A program made the translations under genes and the position numbers. A DNA stretch of 64,000 bases from Atherix ibis (lineage: Eukaryota; Arthropoda; Insecta; Diptera; Athericidae), in assembly GCA_958298945.1 (NCBI GenBank), contig OY282609.1:66746220-66810219 (forward strand), given 5' to 3'. This document shows positions 12,738 to 25,536 of this stretch, piece by piece. Below the pieces are notes generated by a model. It was not told the DNA's origin. It saw only the letters and a list, made by a program, of their open reading frames with translations, and ran no database searches. Numbering within the stretch: position 1 is the first letter of the stretch; the number at the start of each line of letters is the position of its first letter.

Positions 12738-13802
12738 CCAGTTGTATAAGCATAAAACAGATGCTTTTTTCATAGAAAACAAAAACAAATTTATTAAAAA
12801 TACTTGCCCTCGCTACCTACACATTTTTCCATCTCTCAGGCAATTTGTGGATACCATGCCAAAAAAAATCCTTCTCTTTCGAGGCAAACCACTCATGAAG
12901 CCATTTTCGGACATCTTCGTAAGAATAGAAGTGCTGCTCAGCGAGCGCATGGCCCATCGATGAAAACAGGTGGTAGTCGGAAGGGGCCAGGCCTGGTGAA
13001 TAAGCGGGGTGTGGTAGCACCTCCCAGTTGAGTATCTCCAAGCAGTTCTGGACCATTTTTGACGTGTGGGATGGTGCGTTGTCGTGGAGATCCCACCAAA
13101 CGCACAGCATCGTCTTCCGTCCGAAGCGATTTGGTCTTGAGGAAAATGTTGATGGTTGGCCGGGATCAACCCACGATTTCTTGCGTTTAGGATTCTTGAA
13201 ATATATCCACTTTTCATCGCCTGTCACAATCCGATGCAGGATCGACTTTCTTTTTTGTCTGGCGAGCAAGATTTCGCATGTGTTTTGGCGTTGCTCCATC
13301 TGCCTATCGTTAAATTCATGCGGCACCCATTTTCCGATCTTTTCAATCTTCCACATGGCACGCAGACACATGGAAATGGCTGGTTGAATAATACCCAATT
13401 GCTCCGCGAGCATTTTTTGCGGTTGGGTATCGTCTTCGTCCAAAAGAGCCTGTAATGGATGGTCCTCAGCCTTCCTAGGTCGATTTTTTCCCGTCTTTGA
13501 ACCGACGAAACCAATCTCGGCACGTTTTTTCCGATAAAGCACTGTCACCATAGGCCTCCATTAGCATTTGATGCGATTCGGCAGCCGATTTCTTCAAATT
13601 GAAGCAGAAAAGCAGAGCTTCACGCATATGATTTTTTTCTGGCACAAAACTAGACATGATTACCAAAGGAAAAATGTATGTGCACTGTTTAATGTTGACA
13701 GATGTCATACTCATAAAAAAATGTATGGCGTGTCCATGGTAGCTTTATACGCTCACTCACGCTATCTATGACCAAACAGCGGATTTAAGCTTATATACCT
13801 GG
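12738..13802 (-). mobile_element. mariner DD34D element, family 2, copy b (internally deleted)
   Basis: The left end is CCAGTTGTATAAGCATAAAA at 12738 after TA. The right end is AAGCTTATATACCTGG at 13802, where the flanking TA has decayed to GA. Length is 1065 bp. About 144 bp of the transposase are missing in frame between the WWD and LHDN codons, so a long open frame survives. The left terminal repeat has several substitutions, which suggests an old copy. Confidence 0.92.
12799..13657 (-). pseudogene. mariner transposase, family 2, copy b (longest open copy in the family)
   Basis: A start at 13657 (MSSFVPEKNHMREALLF) opens the N-terminal HTH in one frame to about 13475. A frameshift then leads into an open frame from 13551 to 12817 of 244 codons. 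That frame holds the second HTH (LAEQLGIIQPAISM), the linker WVPHEFNDRQMEQRQ, the first Asp in VTGDEKWIYF, the second in LHDNAPSHTSK and the third in GLAPSDYHLF, 34 residues on. About 48 residues between the first and second Asp (the WWDQQG to LIFL segment seen in other copies) are deleted in frame. The C-terminus is shifted after LPERW. All three Asp codons are intact, but the core is shortened and presumably inactive. Confidence 0.88.
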
Positions 13803-13959
13803 GAAATATTTTAAAACTCTCTCAAAGCTGGTCGCAAGCCCGGTTGAAAAAGGAAGAGGGAAATTTATATTATACTTAAAAGCTAAACTACCAAGTTTTT
13901 TCATGTTGTTAACATATATGAACAAGACCGAGGAGAATCGATAATGTCCCTATATAATA

Positions 13960-14175
13960 CAAGGTTTTTGCATAAGGAGGGAATATGTTTTCAAATAGAC
14001 TGTGTGGCCACACTTAAAATGTCAAAATCTTTTGTCAGTATCATTTGTATTCAATAACATTTGCAATTTATTCTTGGAAAGAAACACGCCTCAACAACGC
14101 TTGCACATCATCCAATTTTTGTAATTAAAATAATCGTTTTTTTATTGCAACTTATCGTGCCCTTCTTGCAATTTA
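13960..14175 (+). mobile_element. DD41D (rosa-like) 5' fragment
   Basis: The text from about 13960 to 14175 aligns by eye with the 5' part of the DD41D copy at 21413. It shares acatttgcaatttatt, caacaacgcttgcaca and TTTATGGTCGTCAAA, the last encoding FYGRQ/K-like residues at the end of the first HTH. It breaks off where an unrelated mariner remnant on the other strand begins. Only the N-terminal region is present. Confidence 0.6.
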
Positions 14176-14640
14176 TGGTCGTCAAAGAACGCAATCTTTC
14201 CTTACCTTTTTCGGCAAAAAAATCGGTGATGAAGATGGACGTGTGATAGGGGGCGTCCCGTGTCTGCAATGCTTTCTTTGTAAAAAAAAAACATGATTAG
14301 CAGTCTTGGAGACACAAAAATACACTATCCTGGAGGCATTAATCCTATAAAGCGCCGTCACTCGTTCCATATTTACATAAATTTTTCATATTGAGGGCCT
14401 TCCTGTGCGGTGTTTGTCTTCCACTGAATCTCGGCCTTCCAAAAATGATTAATGCCACCAAAAAACTTATACTCTTGATAAGGGATGTTTCCCAGAGGCT
14501 TGTTACAACTTTTTGTAAGTCAAACTTCTGGATTCAGCAAGTTTAACACAAAATATGTTGGCACTTCGTTGCTTCAAATTGCACTGTTCTACAGTTTATA
14601 GGATCGTGTATTTCCCGGATAAGGTTGAAACGTCTACTGT
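14176..14640 (-). mobile_element. mariner remnant, third family, copy 1
   Basis: Minus-strand fragments of a mariner transposase with a large internal gap. Near 14600-14400 frames read CVKLAESRSLTYKKL and, after stops and shifts, EGRDSVEDKHRTGRPS, a typical mariner HTH ending. Near 14270-14200 the text RDAPYHTSIFITDFFAEKG resembles the second catalytic block (DNAPxHT). The same family occurs at 17735-18345, where AAAAACTTGTACTCTTGATA and neighbouring text match. No terminal repeats could be placed. Confidence 0.6.
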
Positions 14641-17600
14641 ACGTCTAGAAGCAACTACCATAAAGTATAAGCCAGGTGGGAGGAAATTCTGCAACACCGT
14701 TTCATGAAAAGCCTAAACCTAATATCCGGTTAACGTTATTCACCAAAAATATCTAATTGAAAGATTCGAAAATTTTAAATGCTTACTAAGCAGTTCTGGT
14801 CCTGAAAAAAAATAGCTATCCATTCATTAATTATTTTTCTCAAAAAGCTATTAATTGATCAGTATTTTTAATTCACTTCTGTAAATAGCTACGCTTATCC
14901 AAAATTTTTGTAATTTTCAAAGGTTATATAATATTTAAGAAAAATATATAATATTAATATTTTATATTAAGTAAAATTAAATTTCATTCTCACTTAACCT
15001 AGAGTCAAATGAAAATTAGAATAGTATTAATGTGGAAAATAAAAAGTCCCTAATCAAATGATTAAACACTTGAATCTGTTTTTCAGTTCATTAAGCCAAT
15101 AAAGTCAATGCTGAACACTCGGAAAGTAATCGAAAAGAAAAAAATTCACCGAAGAAACCTTTCCAAATTCATTCCCAATATTCTGGATTGTATCGATGAA
15201 TCACTTCATCTATTCTCGAATGGATTTGCCTTTATTTTTCTTTGATTTATTTCTACTTCTGACCATTTCTGTCTGTCTTCCATCAATAATTCTCGTTCAT
15301 GCCAATCGTGTATTTTTGACGTGATTAGTCCGAATTGGATTCATATCCAATCTGAGTCTAATAAAGTTCGTATGAATTATCTAAATCTATTTACGGCGAA
15401 TGCTAAACTCATTTATCAAAATACCGAATTTTTATTACTAGACAACCATAAGTAGAACAGGACTAAAGACAATTGTCAGAGTAGTGGTATATGAGTAAAC
15501 TGGTGGAGTTTTCGGTAAATATTAGCCAACATAGTCAAACGATATGCTTTATATCTACACATAAATGGATTAGTCTAGATTTTTTATTTTGATGAAAGGG
15601 AAAACAGCATCGGACGTCGTCTTTGAATATAGAAGAAATTTGTATTTCTAAAGCACAAAATTCTCAGTCTTCCCAAAAATGTGCTGTGCGAAAGAAAATT
15701 GAAACGTTTTCCGATGGCAATACGAGTAGTAAGGAAACCAGTTGCGATTGATGAGTTTTGTTGGAGTAGGCAACTGTTAGAATATGAACGGATATACATG
15801 TCTACATTTAGGAATGAGTCCACAAATTGACAGATAGCTACTGGGCATTAATATAAAAAAAATCTCTATTTTAGCGAGTTACGTGTATATCATAGGAAAC
15901 TAAGACTGCTTGATTCCACTTTGAAGATATATAAAAGCAAAAAGCAATAAATCGAAGCTTTTATAGAAATTTCGTTTCCGATTTTCATTGTTTACAAATA
16001 CTAACCACTCACTTGATCGTTTTGTACACTCATACTGGTTTGTAACTGATGGAAAATTGCCGCTGGTCCAAAGACAAATGGAAACAAAGGCTAAAAGTGT
16101 TTAACCCTCCGAAACTCGTCGTATCCTTTTACAACACTACATATCCTAACGTTATTAGCAGAAAGCTGTTAGAAGTTGAAGATTTTGTTAGACCGATGAT
16201 GTCGCTGATGACTGGCTGGTTAGTTGGTTGGTTTAGTGGGTAAGCATTTTTACTGGTTGCCTGGTTTGTTGCCGTCTGCACAAAGGATAAGAGTTTATTT
16301 AGTTCACTGTCAAAATATTGACTCTAAACTTTTTTACTCCTTTCAAAAGCACTTGCTCTTGTGCAGTTTTCCTTCCCAAATGTATATACCATATTCCTAA
16401 GTCTTTATATATCATGCACTATGAACTTTAATTTCAGGACATTGCTTGTGCTGAAGAATAGAATCGTTTGCCATAGATTGCATGTTAACACATATTCTGT
16501 ATAAAATGAATTTCCACTCTCAGTATCATGGCGAAGGAAGTCCATACGTTCGAATGAGCGTTAGATTCAATATTAACGCTTCGAGCATCGATTTACCATC
16601 ACATGTTTTTGACTAGTGCATGAAAAATTACATATAAACGCAATTACTGAGCTCTCACATCCAAACAACTAATGACAAAAATATTGGAAATTTGTTCATT
16701 TTGCTATTTTTTATCGACTCTTCAGGCAATTGGTTAATATTTTAAATTGGAATAGATTCTTATTTAGTTGAGTAAAGAGCATAATTTATGCAAAAATTCA
16801 TTCGAATGAAATCAACATTATTATAATAAAAATTTAGTGCACAAATATTTTTTCTCCAAATCTTAACAGCTTATGTTTGGCCGATATTAAATATTTGAGT
16901 TTGGGTTTTACACTCTCTCAATATTATTTCATCATTTATTTTTGATATCGAGCATCAGATATCCTCTGTATTTGTAAAAATCGAAGCAACTAAAATACAA
17001 GATGATGTAAACTATAATTTCTTAAGGGTTGCCAAAAATATCAGCATGACTTCAGTATTAGGGTTGAATTCTTAAGATCGAGCGAATTTCATTTTTTTGT
17101 CCCTGGAGACATTCGAAATCATGTAAATTCCTCAGCATGCATTCTGACTGTCCATTTTCTCATTTTCCGCTTCTTTTTGATATTTCAAAGTTTTGTTATA
17201 AATTATTTTAAATTGTTGTGACAAATGCTTTAATCATTTGTACAATCAACGGCTTCTTCAACAGTCCATAGTTTTGTAAAAAGCTTTTAACTTTTGTATT
17301 CACAAAACTATATTCTCAAAGTTCAAAGCTAATGCACGAAGTGGAGCATAAAAGTAAAATTACCACGTAACCATGGTATATGGTAGATCCACGATAAATC
17401 TTAACGGCAGTATAATTTCTTTAAAAAACAGGTGCGTTTTATTTTTCTACACTCAGAAAAAGTTGTATGCTCATTTACCCTATCATTCAAATTCTCTTAT
17501 AAAAAAATTATCTCTAGTAATACTCTCTAGAAATAGTCCTTGCCGCTTGAAATTGCAATGGCCATGAAAATTATTAAGCAACCGTAATTAAGCCTCCCAA

Positions 17601-17734
17601 GAAAAAGTTATCTTTATTGAAGCCTCTGTCTCAGTTAAATAAAATAGACTACAAGGTTATTCAAAACCGTAATGAGACCTATTTTTGCAACAATTTTATT
17701 TTTTTATTATACATCAATATTATCCCATTCAGAA
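14641..17734. other. AT-rich non-coding DNA
   Basis: No gene is supported and no structured repeat was recognised. Short open frames (for example 15584-15823 on minus and 16049-16243 on plus) have no domain signatures. Confidence 0.5.
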
Positions 17735-18345
17735 TAGTTCTCTTAGGAATTTATACATACATCGGTGGAAGCATTGTTTCCACTCTCTGTAGCAGAGCCG
17801 GAAGCGTTCAACTGCAATCGCCTTCAGCCTTATGGTAACACTCCTTCGAATGTTATCGACACTAGTAAGATGTCGTCCTTTCGAGTATTTTTTAAGTCTT
17901 ATAAAAGATAGTGGGGAGGCGCTGAAAATTACAGGAAAATCTTTTCTCACCAAAAAGTCGGTGATAAAAATGGCCTTGTAACAGAGAGCGCTGTCACGTA
18001 GATAATCACAATGTCTGCAATATTCGATCTAACGCGAATAACCTTTTTTATTACTTTTCAAGGACTTTTTTTATAAAGAACTTGATTGATATTGTAGTTG
18101 GCCTGATGGACTATAGTCCTCTATTAGCGAGGTTCTTCTTTCATTGCTTTTTGGGCATATAAAAAACTTGTACTCTTGATAAGAAATGTTCTCCATAGGC
18201 TTATTGCAGCTTTTCATAATTCAAACTCGCAGATCTACCAAGCTTAACCCAAAATTTGAAGTCACTTTGTTATTCAAAATTTTGCTGCTCAATTTTTCAT
18301 AACGCACTTCAAAAATATGGCGTCGCTTGTCACGCTCTAGAGGAT
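17735..18345 (-). mobile_element. mariner remnant, third family, copy 2
   Basis: Minus-strand fossil of the family seen at 14176. High-coordinate text reads FWVKLGRSASLNYEKLQ and AYGEHFLSRVQVF (HTH). Lower down it reads CYKAIFITDFLVRKDFP (region of the second Asp), then KGRHLTSVDNIRRSVTIRL and FRLCYREWKQCFHRCMYKF (C-terminal region). The middle of the protein is missing. The last 75 bp or so recur, in the opposite orientation, at 23478-23565. Confidence 0.65.
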
Positions 18346-21300
18346 TCTTATGTATTTTTATAAGATTTTAATGGATAAGCCTTCCCCTCCTTCCATCAAT
18401 TTCACAAAATGTTCGACCTAATAAAGGTACAGCAGCAGTCTTTGTTCGTCCTCTAGTATTAGATAAACTTTTCCAATAGCATTTAAAGAAAACTAATACA
18501 ACGAAAAGTTAATAAAATTGATCTGCCACTCTAAAGACCGGCACACCTTATCACAGAATACTACATTAGATATTCTATAGTAAAAGTTTCATTAAGAAAG
18601 TTTCTTTTCATGTCGACACATCTTAAATTCTCTCCTAATTTCTGAGTAGAAAATCTGTTAGCAATACCAAATGAAATAAATCGAAATGTAACGTTGGTCT
18701 ATACTATACTACAAGATGCGTAAATTGATGTGGCAAGTCCTTGGATTGAATATACGATGATACTACCGAATAGTGTACCAACCAATACCAGATAAACTCA
18801 TGTACTTTGTTACAATGACTATTAAGAAGTGAGTACACATCCACTAGCACTCGTATCACACCTCTTAGAAAGGAGAATAAATAAATTAGAAAATACAATA
18901 AAATAGAAAAAAAGGCCACAACTAAGAATGCCACTACCTATATCTTAGTAATTCGTTACTTTTCTTCTTCTTCTTTTAGTTACTCTATAAGACAACGCCT
19001 ATAGTCGAGACTAGTTTTCAAGCTATTGAAATACTAAAATTGGCAGTAAAATGTGATGGTAAAAGGCTGATAACTTATTCCGCCGGAAATAATCAAGAAC
19101 CTCACTTCAAACTGAAAGGTCGTTCTCATCATTGCCAGCTCTTGCATCGATAGATTTTTCCTTTTTTATATTAAGTACTTACTTACCTTTTAATACCTTC
19201 TTAGTATACATAGCCTCAAGTGCTTTTTATTTGCTATTTATCCTTTTTTAAGAATATGTCTACCTCTTTTCGCACTACAAATCTCATTATTGGTCATAAG
19301 TCATTTCAACCCTTTTTCTATTCTCTCTTCTTTTGAGAATCATGAACTTCCCTCATGATATTTTATATACTATCCTTTTCGTTTCATACTCTTAACTAAG
19401 TGACTATAAAATGAAATCAGAATTGTTAAAAATAAAAACTTTTTAGCTTTTATAAGAACTTTATGTGTTTTGAGATCGAATTTAAAAAGGAAGAACATTT
19501 CACACCATTGAAAGGGAATAAAAATAAAAATGCAAAAAGATAACGAACATTTTCGTTTTCGAGGTGTCATAGAGCTAAAAGAATCCAGGATTGGAACCTT
19601 GAAGGCAAACACCTTTAATGTGTACTTTTTGGCAAGTATTGTACGGTGGGATATTTTTTCTTCGGAACAGTCAATTCCACGAATACTAAAGCGTCAATTT
19701 GATGAGTGGTTTCCGTTTTACGAATGGAATAGTGCCAAGATGATTTTCTAAAATCCAATAAAACTTTTTCGTATTTGACTTTGAAAACTTAAGATTGTAT
19801 TTGAGATTTTGATTGCTCTAATCCAGGCAGCTTACCGAAACTCCTACAGTATGGCTATGATAACTATTCAAATGAAATTGCTTGAATTATTTGGCTTTTC
19901 TTAGTTCTTATTTCCTTTCTGCAAAAAAAAACTAAAGAAAGACGAATATATTTAGTACTTGCAAGAGAAGACATTCATTAAAGTCTATAAATTTATACGC
20001 AAAGACATTTACGAGTATGCAAGACTCTTACTCTTTTACAGTTACAAATAATTTCAGAATGTACCTTAACCAAAAGAAGAAAAATTCATCTAAAATTAAA
20101 TTGAATATTCCCTTTAACTGAACCAAAAGTTTCCACTTCTTAAAGTAAAATAGATATTCGGACTTGCCATTTAATATCTTCTCGATAAATATTTCATTGT
20201 CTAATTCGTTTATAATTTTGAAAGTGCTGATATGTAGAATTTGCTAAAGATTTTCTTTGCTTTTCCTCTACGATTATTTTCATTATAACATATTTCTTTG
20301 TAATTTTATAGAATTTTCTTCATTAAGATCTGACTTTTTGTATGCTTACATATCTTCCTAAAGGACATATGGTTATATCGTTGGAGATGTTCCAATAAAT
20401 TAATTCGGCTTTATTTGAAATTAGTTTGGAAAAAAAAATTAACTCAAATTGAAAAACATTATTCATAGCAATAATGTTAGTTTTAGCAATTATATTACTT
20501 TTGATAAAAATAATTTTAAACTTTGCCTAAAATGAAAATTTATTGACAATATTCAAATAGTAAGTTTTTATTTTTACGAGTATATATATCATTTCTGGCA
20601 AGAAGTTTTTTTTAAAAAATATTTATTAAGCGGTCCTGGAAAACAAGTTTTCCAAGTGTCCACGTAACATTTATTATTCGTCGTGAAGCAGCTCCCTTGT
20701 TAAATATTATTGGCACTCAAATTTCAGAAGAAGAAAAAACAATTATACGTTATTTAGGACTATATTTATATAAATTAATAATTTTTACTACTTGACAACA
20801 GATATAAACAATTCCAAAATAATAAACTCCTAATTTATAATACTACTAAAGCCCATTTGAACCTACGCACTTGAACTTTGGGGTTCCACCGAGCCTTTCA
20901 ATTCTCTTCGAATCCAATCTCGTCAATATCAAATCCTTCAAAAATTGTTGATGAATCTTTTATATCTCAAAAAAAAAAATGTTAAAATCAGCCTTTCTGA
21001 ACCGTGAACTATGTGTTTCCAGTTGTTAAAAATTGCATGTTTGTCTCTGTTCCTACTATAATCCGATTATACATTAATTCTCATCTACTTCCGTTTCTGA
21101 AAGCATTCTTCGGCGCCTTAAGAGATAATAGGTATCAGATTTTTTGATATATTAAAACAAGCCTTGCAAAGTAGAGGATAAAATAATGGCCGCTTACTCC
21201 TTCTTGCCATTTTAAAGTTATAGTAATAATATTGCGAAAAAATATTTTTATTAATGCAATTGCAGTAGTAAATGTCACTAAAAATTTTTTTTAAATTTTT

Positions 21301-21412
21301 GCAACAAGTCAAAATAACATGTCTTTTTGTGAAAAAAAATTCCTTACGGAATAGAAAGGTAATTCAACCGCAGGTGATCAACTATGCACGTAATTTTAGG
21401 AATGTATAGGGT
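18346..21412. other. AT-rich non-coding DNA
   Basis: No gene is supported. It contains pyrimidine-rich stretches (for example 18958-18980 and 19310-19335) and A/T runs. No repeat family shared with the rest of the window was recognised. Confidence 0.5.
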
Positions 21413-22405
21413 TTTCCAATAAGAGTGATATGATTTCTGAGTGACGTTTCGGCCATTTGTAATATGTCATGATCAGTCTTTTTTCATTGTATTTAGTAAT
21501 GTTTGCAATTTCATCATAGAGAGATATACGCAAGAACAAAGTTTACAGATTATTCAATTTTATTATCAAAAAAATCGTTCTCCAATTGCAACTTTTCGTG
21601 CGCTTTTGCCATTTTATGGTCGTAAAAATTTCGAGTGTACATTTTCTTTACATATGCGTAATGTTCAAGTGCCAATAAGATAAAGAACCGCTCGAAGTAA
21701 TGAAAATATTGCTGCCGTTCAGGCAAGTGTTGCTGAAGACCGCAATTCGTCGATTCCAAGACGTTCTCAAGAATTGGGACTGTCTCAAACCACAACCTAG
21801 CGGATTTTATGAAAGGATTTGGTCTTGCATCAGTATAAAATTGTTATCACTCAAGAACTGAAGCCATTGAATTGCTGATTTTGTCTTGGAACAACTTAAC
21901 CACAACCTAGCGGATTTTATGAAAGGATTTGGTCTTGCATCAGTATAAAATTGTTATCACTCAACGTCGTGAATTTGCTGATTTTGTCTTGGAACAACTT
22001 GAAAACGATAACGATTTTTTTAAGAAAATCATCTTCTCCGATGAGGCTCACTTTCATCTGAGTGGTGCAGTAAATAAACAAAACTGTCGATTCTGGTACG
22101 AATAAAATCCACAAATTATTCATGAACATCCATTACATGCACCTAAATTGACAGTTTGGTGTGGGTTTTGGTCTGCTGGAATCATCGGTCCGTACTTCTT
22201 TCGAAATGAAGGTGGTAACACCGTTACTGTCAATGGAGAGCGGTATAGATCGATGATAACCAACTTTTTATGGTCGAAATTGGAAGAAGTTGATCTTGAC
22301 AACATGTGGTTCCAACAAAACGGAGCTACGTGCCACACAGCACGTGCAACAATCGAATTATTGCGAGAAAAGTTTTGGAGATCGAATTATTGCGAGAAAA
22401 GTTAA
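21413..22405 (+). mobile_element. DD41D (rosa-like) mariner/Tc1 element, truncated, with internal duplications
   Basis: The element starts near 21413 with TATAGGGTTTTCCAATAAGA and runs on the plus strand. It ends inside the transposase, shortly after the second catalytic block, so the C-terminal third and 3' terminal repeat are missing. It has an imperfect tandem duplication (21791-21900 and 21901-22000) and a 29-bp tandem repeat at its broken end (22352-22380 and 22381-22402). Coding similarity is still easy to read, so it is younger than the copies at 6170 and 13960. Confidence 0.82.
21512..22402 (+). pseudogene. DD41D transposase, broken
   Basis: Frames read MERYTQEQSLQIIQFYYQK (first HTH) and RALLPFYGRKN. 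After a shift they give NENIAAVQASVAEDR and IPRRSQELGLSQTTT (second HTH). After the internal duplication comes FADFVLEQLEND-type text, KKIIFSDEAHFHLSG (first Asp), VNKQNCRFW, TVWCGFWSAGIIGPYFFRNE, TVNGERYRSMI, and MWFQQNGATCHTARATIELL. The second catalytic Asp is replaced by Asn (QNG for the family's QDG). The third Asp region is missing. DD41D assignment rests on the WFQQxGATCHTA signature and on the longer spacing seen in the related copy at 56296-57770. Confidence 0.82.
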
Positions 22406-23477
22406 TCCTTCATCTAACAGTATATAAATAAGAAATTAAGCTATTAGCATGATCCTAAATATATGCAAGTCAAAGTAATTGACCTTGCACGTGATCTGAA
22501 GATCATAAACATTAAGGTTATTGACCTGGTTTCTTTACATTTGAACAAAGACCAATGACCCTTGTCTTACATAACGAATCAATGAACTTGATTCGAATGG
22601 ATTTTTTCAATACCACAAGTGAAGATAATGACCTATTATTATATTGCACAACAAGTAAATAAAAGTAATTTTATTTAAATCACCGAGCAAATATGTTTTA
22701 GTGGTCCTAACTGCAATTTTACACGTATATTCCACCATCTATTCCACCATCGATAGATGGTGGAATTATTGGCAAATGGAAAAGTAGCAAATAAATATAT
22801 GTTGTTGGAATATATTGCTAAACTTTCGTTTCGAGAACTTTTCGCTGCAGTAATTTCTTCAACTTTCGGCAATACATCTATTTCATAGAATTTCGAAAAA
22901 AGCTCAAGCTTTTCAGAAATTCAGTGTCCTACAGCATTCATTCAACTGGCATACAAAAAATGATAGAATATTTCCCCATGGTCAGTGCTATCTTTTATTC
23001 AATAGCTTAAGTAAAATTACCCCAATTGAATGTCTCCACAATGTTTTGAAATCAAAATTAGCTTTCTTGGAGTGCTTGAAGGGGATATGAAATAGTTTAA
23101 ATTGTTGGAAAAAAAGCTTTAGAGAAATTAATAAGTTGTTACTGACAACGAAATTTGCTATTTAAAAGCTCCTGATTATGCATAGAAAACAGCAATTAAT
23201 TACATACACGTACGACAAATATTAAAAAAGAAACAGAAATTTTACGCAAAATTGTGTAATTAAAGAATTCCACACACCAACCAAGTCAACAGAACCGTAC
23301 CTGCGGCCATCCATATGCACATTTGGTTCTTGCCTATGATAGCAAGTTCACAAACTTATCCAAAGCTCACAACCGAATGGGAACTGTATTAAGTTTATTT
23401 GGTTTTACTTTGACCAAATAAACTTAACTAATTTTTTTTAAAATTTAAAGAAATTTTAATTTTTAAGACTTAAAAAA
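22406..23477. other. AT-rich non-coding DNA
   Basis: No gene is supported. It contains an 11-bp-arm hairpin at 22741-22766. Confidence 0.5.
22741..22766. repeat. perfect short inverted repeat
   Basis: Arms ATTCCACCATC (22741-22751) and GATGGTGGAAT (22756-22766) flank the loop GATA. A further TATTCCACCATC precedes it, so the left arm is present twice. It is too short to classify. Confidence 0.6.
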
Positions 23478-23565
23478 TAGTTGAACGCTTCCGGCTCTGT
23501 TACAGAGAGTGGAAACAATGCTTTTACCGGATGTATGTATAAATTCCTAAAAGACCTACTCTAAA
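23478..23565 (+). mobile_element. mariner C-terminal fragment, third family, copy 3
   Basis: About 80 bp match the low-coordinate end of the remnant at 17735-18345 in inverted orientation, reading VERFRLCYREWKQCFYRMYV-like text before ending. Shared words include AACGCTTCCGGCTCTG and AGAGTGGAAACAATGCTT. Confidence 0.6.
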
Positions 23566-24978
23566 AGTGGAAAGGTACTTTAGTTCCACTACGCTTTTTT
23601 TGGACTTTAATTCACTGAATGTTCCCATCTTAAAAAATAAATCGTTTCTACATAATTGAAAAACTTAATAAAAAATACATAATTGAATATAAAGTTACCG
23701 AATAGTTGTCTGTCGAAAAAATTACTTTCATTATGAGTGCAACTAGTTTGATTTTTTTTTTACATTTTTTTACAATTCAATATTTTTTGAGAATCTTTTC
23801 AATATGTAGTAAATTTGTTTGCTAAGAAATGACATTTAGTTTATAATTAATGAATAGTAAAATTACTGACTTATTCTAATGTTAATGGAAATTGGAATTA
23901 TTTCTGATTTGATTGTCATATGAGCACCTGTCACATATTTTGAATGTTTCGACAGTAGTTTTCGTCTCGTTACGTAAACCTCAAACCCCAATATTTTCCT
24001 TCGAAATCATAGATCATCAGTTGGGTTCCAAACTTAATCATTTTATCATATACTTGGGCTATGATGAAATACTTTGTATTTTGTTGAATAACACAACAAA
24101 ATCTCATTGATCCAATTCCGAAATATACAAAATATATTTGAGATGCAGAAACTTTAATCTCATCAGCTTTAGGCTCATAAATCTCACGTTCAACTAAAAT
24201 TGCGCAATTTAACGAATACACCGTTAATTATTAATGATTATAGAACGAACTACTTTAGTATTACCCATTTTGATATTATGATTATAGGCAGCGATACTAG
24301 CCACAAATCGTACATACATACATATATTAGAGCATATGTTCTAATATGTGATCAGTTTTATGTGAACTTAGGTTTATATTCACAAAGTAACAATGAAAAT
24401 ATTGCCAAATTCATTGTTGAATAGATTAAACTTTTCATCATTACCAAGTTATTGTCCTTTGCTTTTAGGTATTAAACTCTATAGTAAAATTTTCTTATGG
24501 AAATCATTCGTCATGTTGCTACTATAAAAACGATATATTCTAATATATATGGTTTAATAAATTTCATATTGTTCGGAAAATATATAATACTTTCACACAT
24601 GATAAGAAAAATTTCCATAAAACTGTAAAATAATTAAATTGTTGACAAAATTTTCAAGGTTTTAACAAAAAGATTATTAAGATGAAAATTTTTAAATTTA
24701 GAAGAAAATTATTTTTCTGAAGATTCAAACATATTAAATATTAATAAGATGCTGCATAAATTGACAATAAAAAAAACAACGTTTGATGTTTTCTTTCATT
24801 TGATTATTATAATTGATATACATTTAATGGTGTTTCTTGAAATTTTACGAATTATTTAATAATATTTTAAAATGTAGTTTTTCTATAACATAAATTTAAG
24901 ATTCTTTGAAATGGTTATGAAGCCGACCTCTACGAGTGCAATATGATAAATCAGAGATAAATAAAATACTCGAGAGCA
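23566..24978. other. AT-rich non-coding DNA
   Basis: No gene or known repeat is supported. Single degenerate units related to the array that starts at 24979 are not obvious before about 24970. Confidence 0.5.
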
Positions 24979-25536
24979 GACTGAACATTTTTACTGAAAA
25001 TGTTTACTGAAAGTTTTTGCTGAAAATTTGTCTACTGAACATTTGTCTACTGAAAATTTGTGTACTGAAAATTTGTCTACTGAAAATTTGTCTACTGAAA
25101 ATTTGTCAACTGAAAATTTGTCTACTGAAAATGTTTACTGAAAATTTGTCTACTGTAAATTTTTACTGAAAATTTGTCTACTGAAAATTTGTCTACTGAA
25201 AATTTGTCTACTGAAAATTTGTCTACTGAAAATTTGTCTACTGAAAATTTGTCTACTGAAAATTTGTCTACTGAAAATTTGTTTACTGAAAATTTGTCTA
25301 CTGAAAAGTTGTCTACTGAAAATTTGTCTACTGAAAATTTGTCTACTGAAAATTTGTCTACTGAAAATTTGTCTACTGAAAAGTTTTCCTGAAAATTTGT
25401 CTACAGAATGTTTTTGCTGAAAAATTGTCTACTGAAAATTTGTCTACTGTAAATTTTCACTGAAAATTTGTCTACTGAAAATTTTTGGTGAAAATTTGTC
25501 TACTGAAAATTTCGGCTAAAAATTTTTGATGAAAAA
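24979..25536 (+). repeat. minisatellite array 1, mostly 15-bp units (CTACTGAAAATTTGT)
   Basis: A tandem array whose core is near-perfect from 25149 to 25390, where CTACTGAAAATTTGT repeats about 15 times. Its edges carry variants such as TTACTGAAAATG and TTGCTGAAAATT. The unit is the 13-bp motif of the arrays at 32404 and 40845 with a GT-C insertion. Because 15 is a multiple of three, the array stays open and reads as repeats of STENL at 25174-25392. This is a by-product of unit length, with no start context or domain to suggest a protein. Confidence 0.93.

Noticed and set aside
25174..25392. STENL repeat open frame as a real gene
   Set aside because: It lies wholly inside a 15-bp minisatellite of a family whose other arrays have 13-bp units and no open frame.
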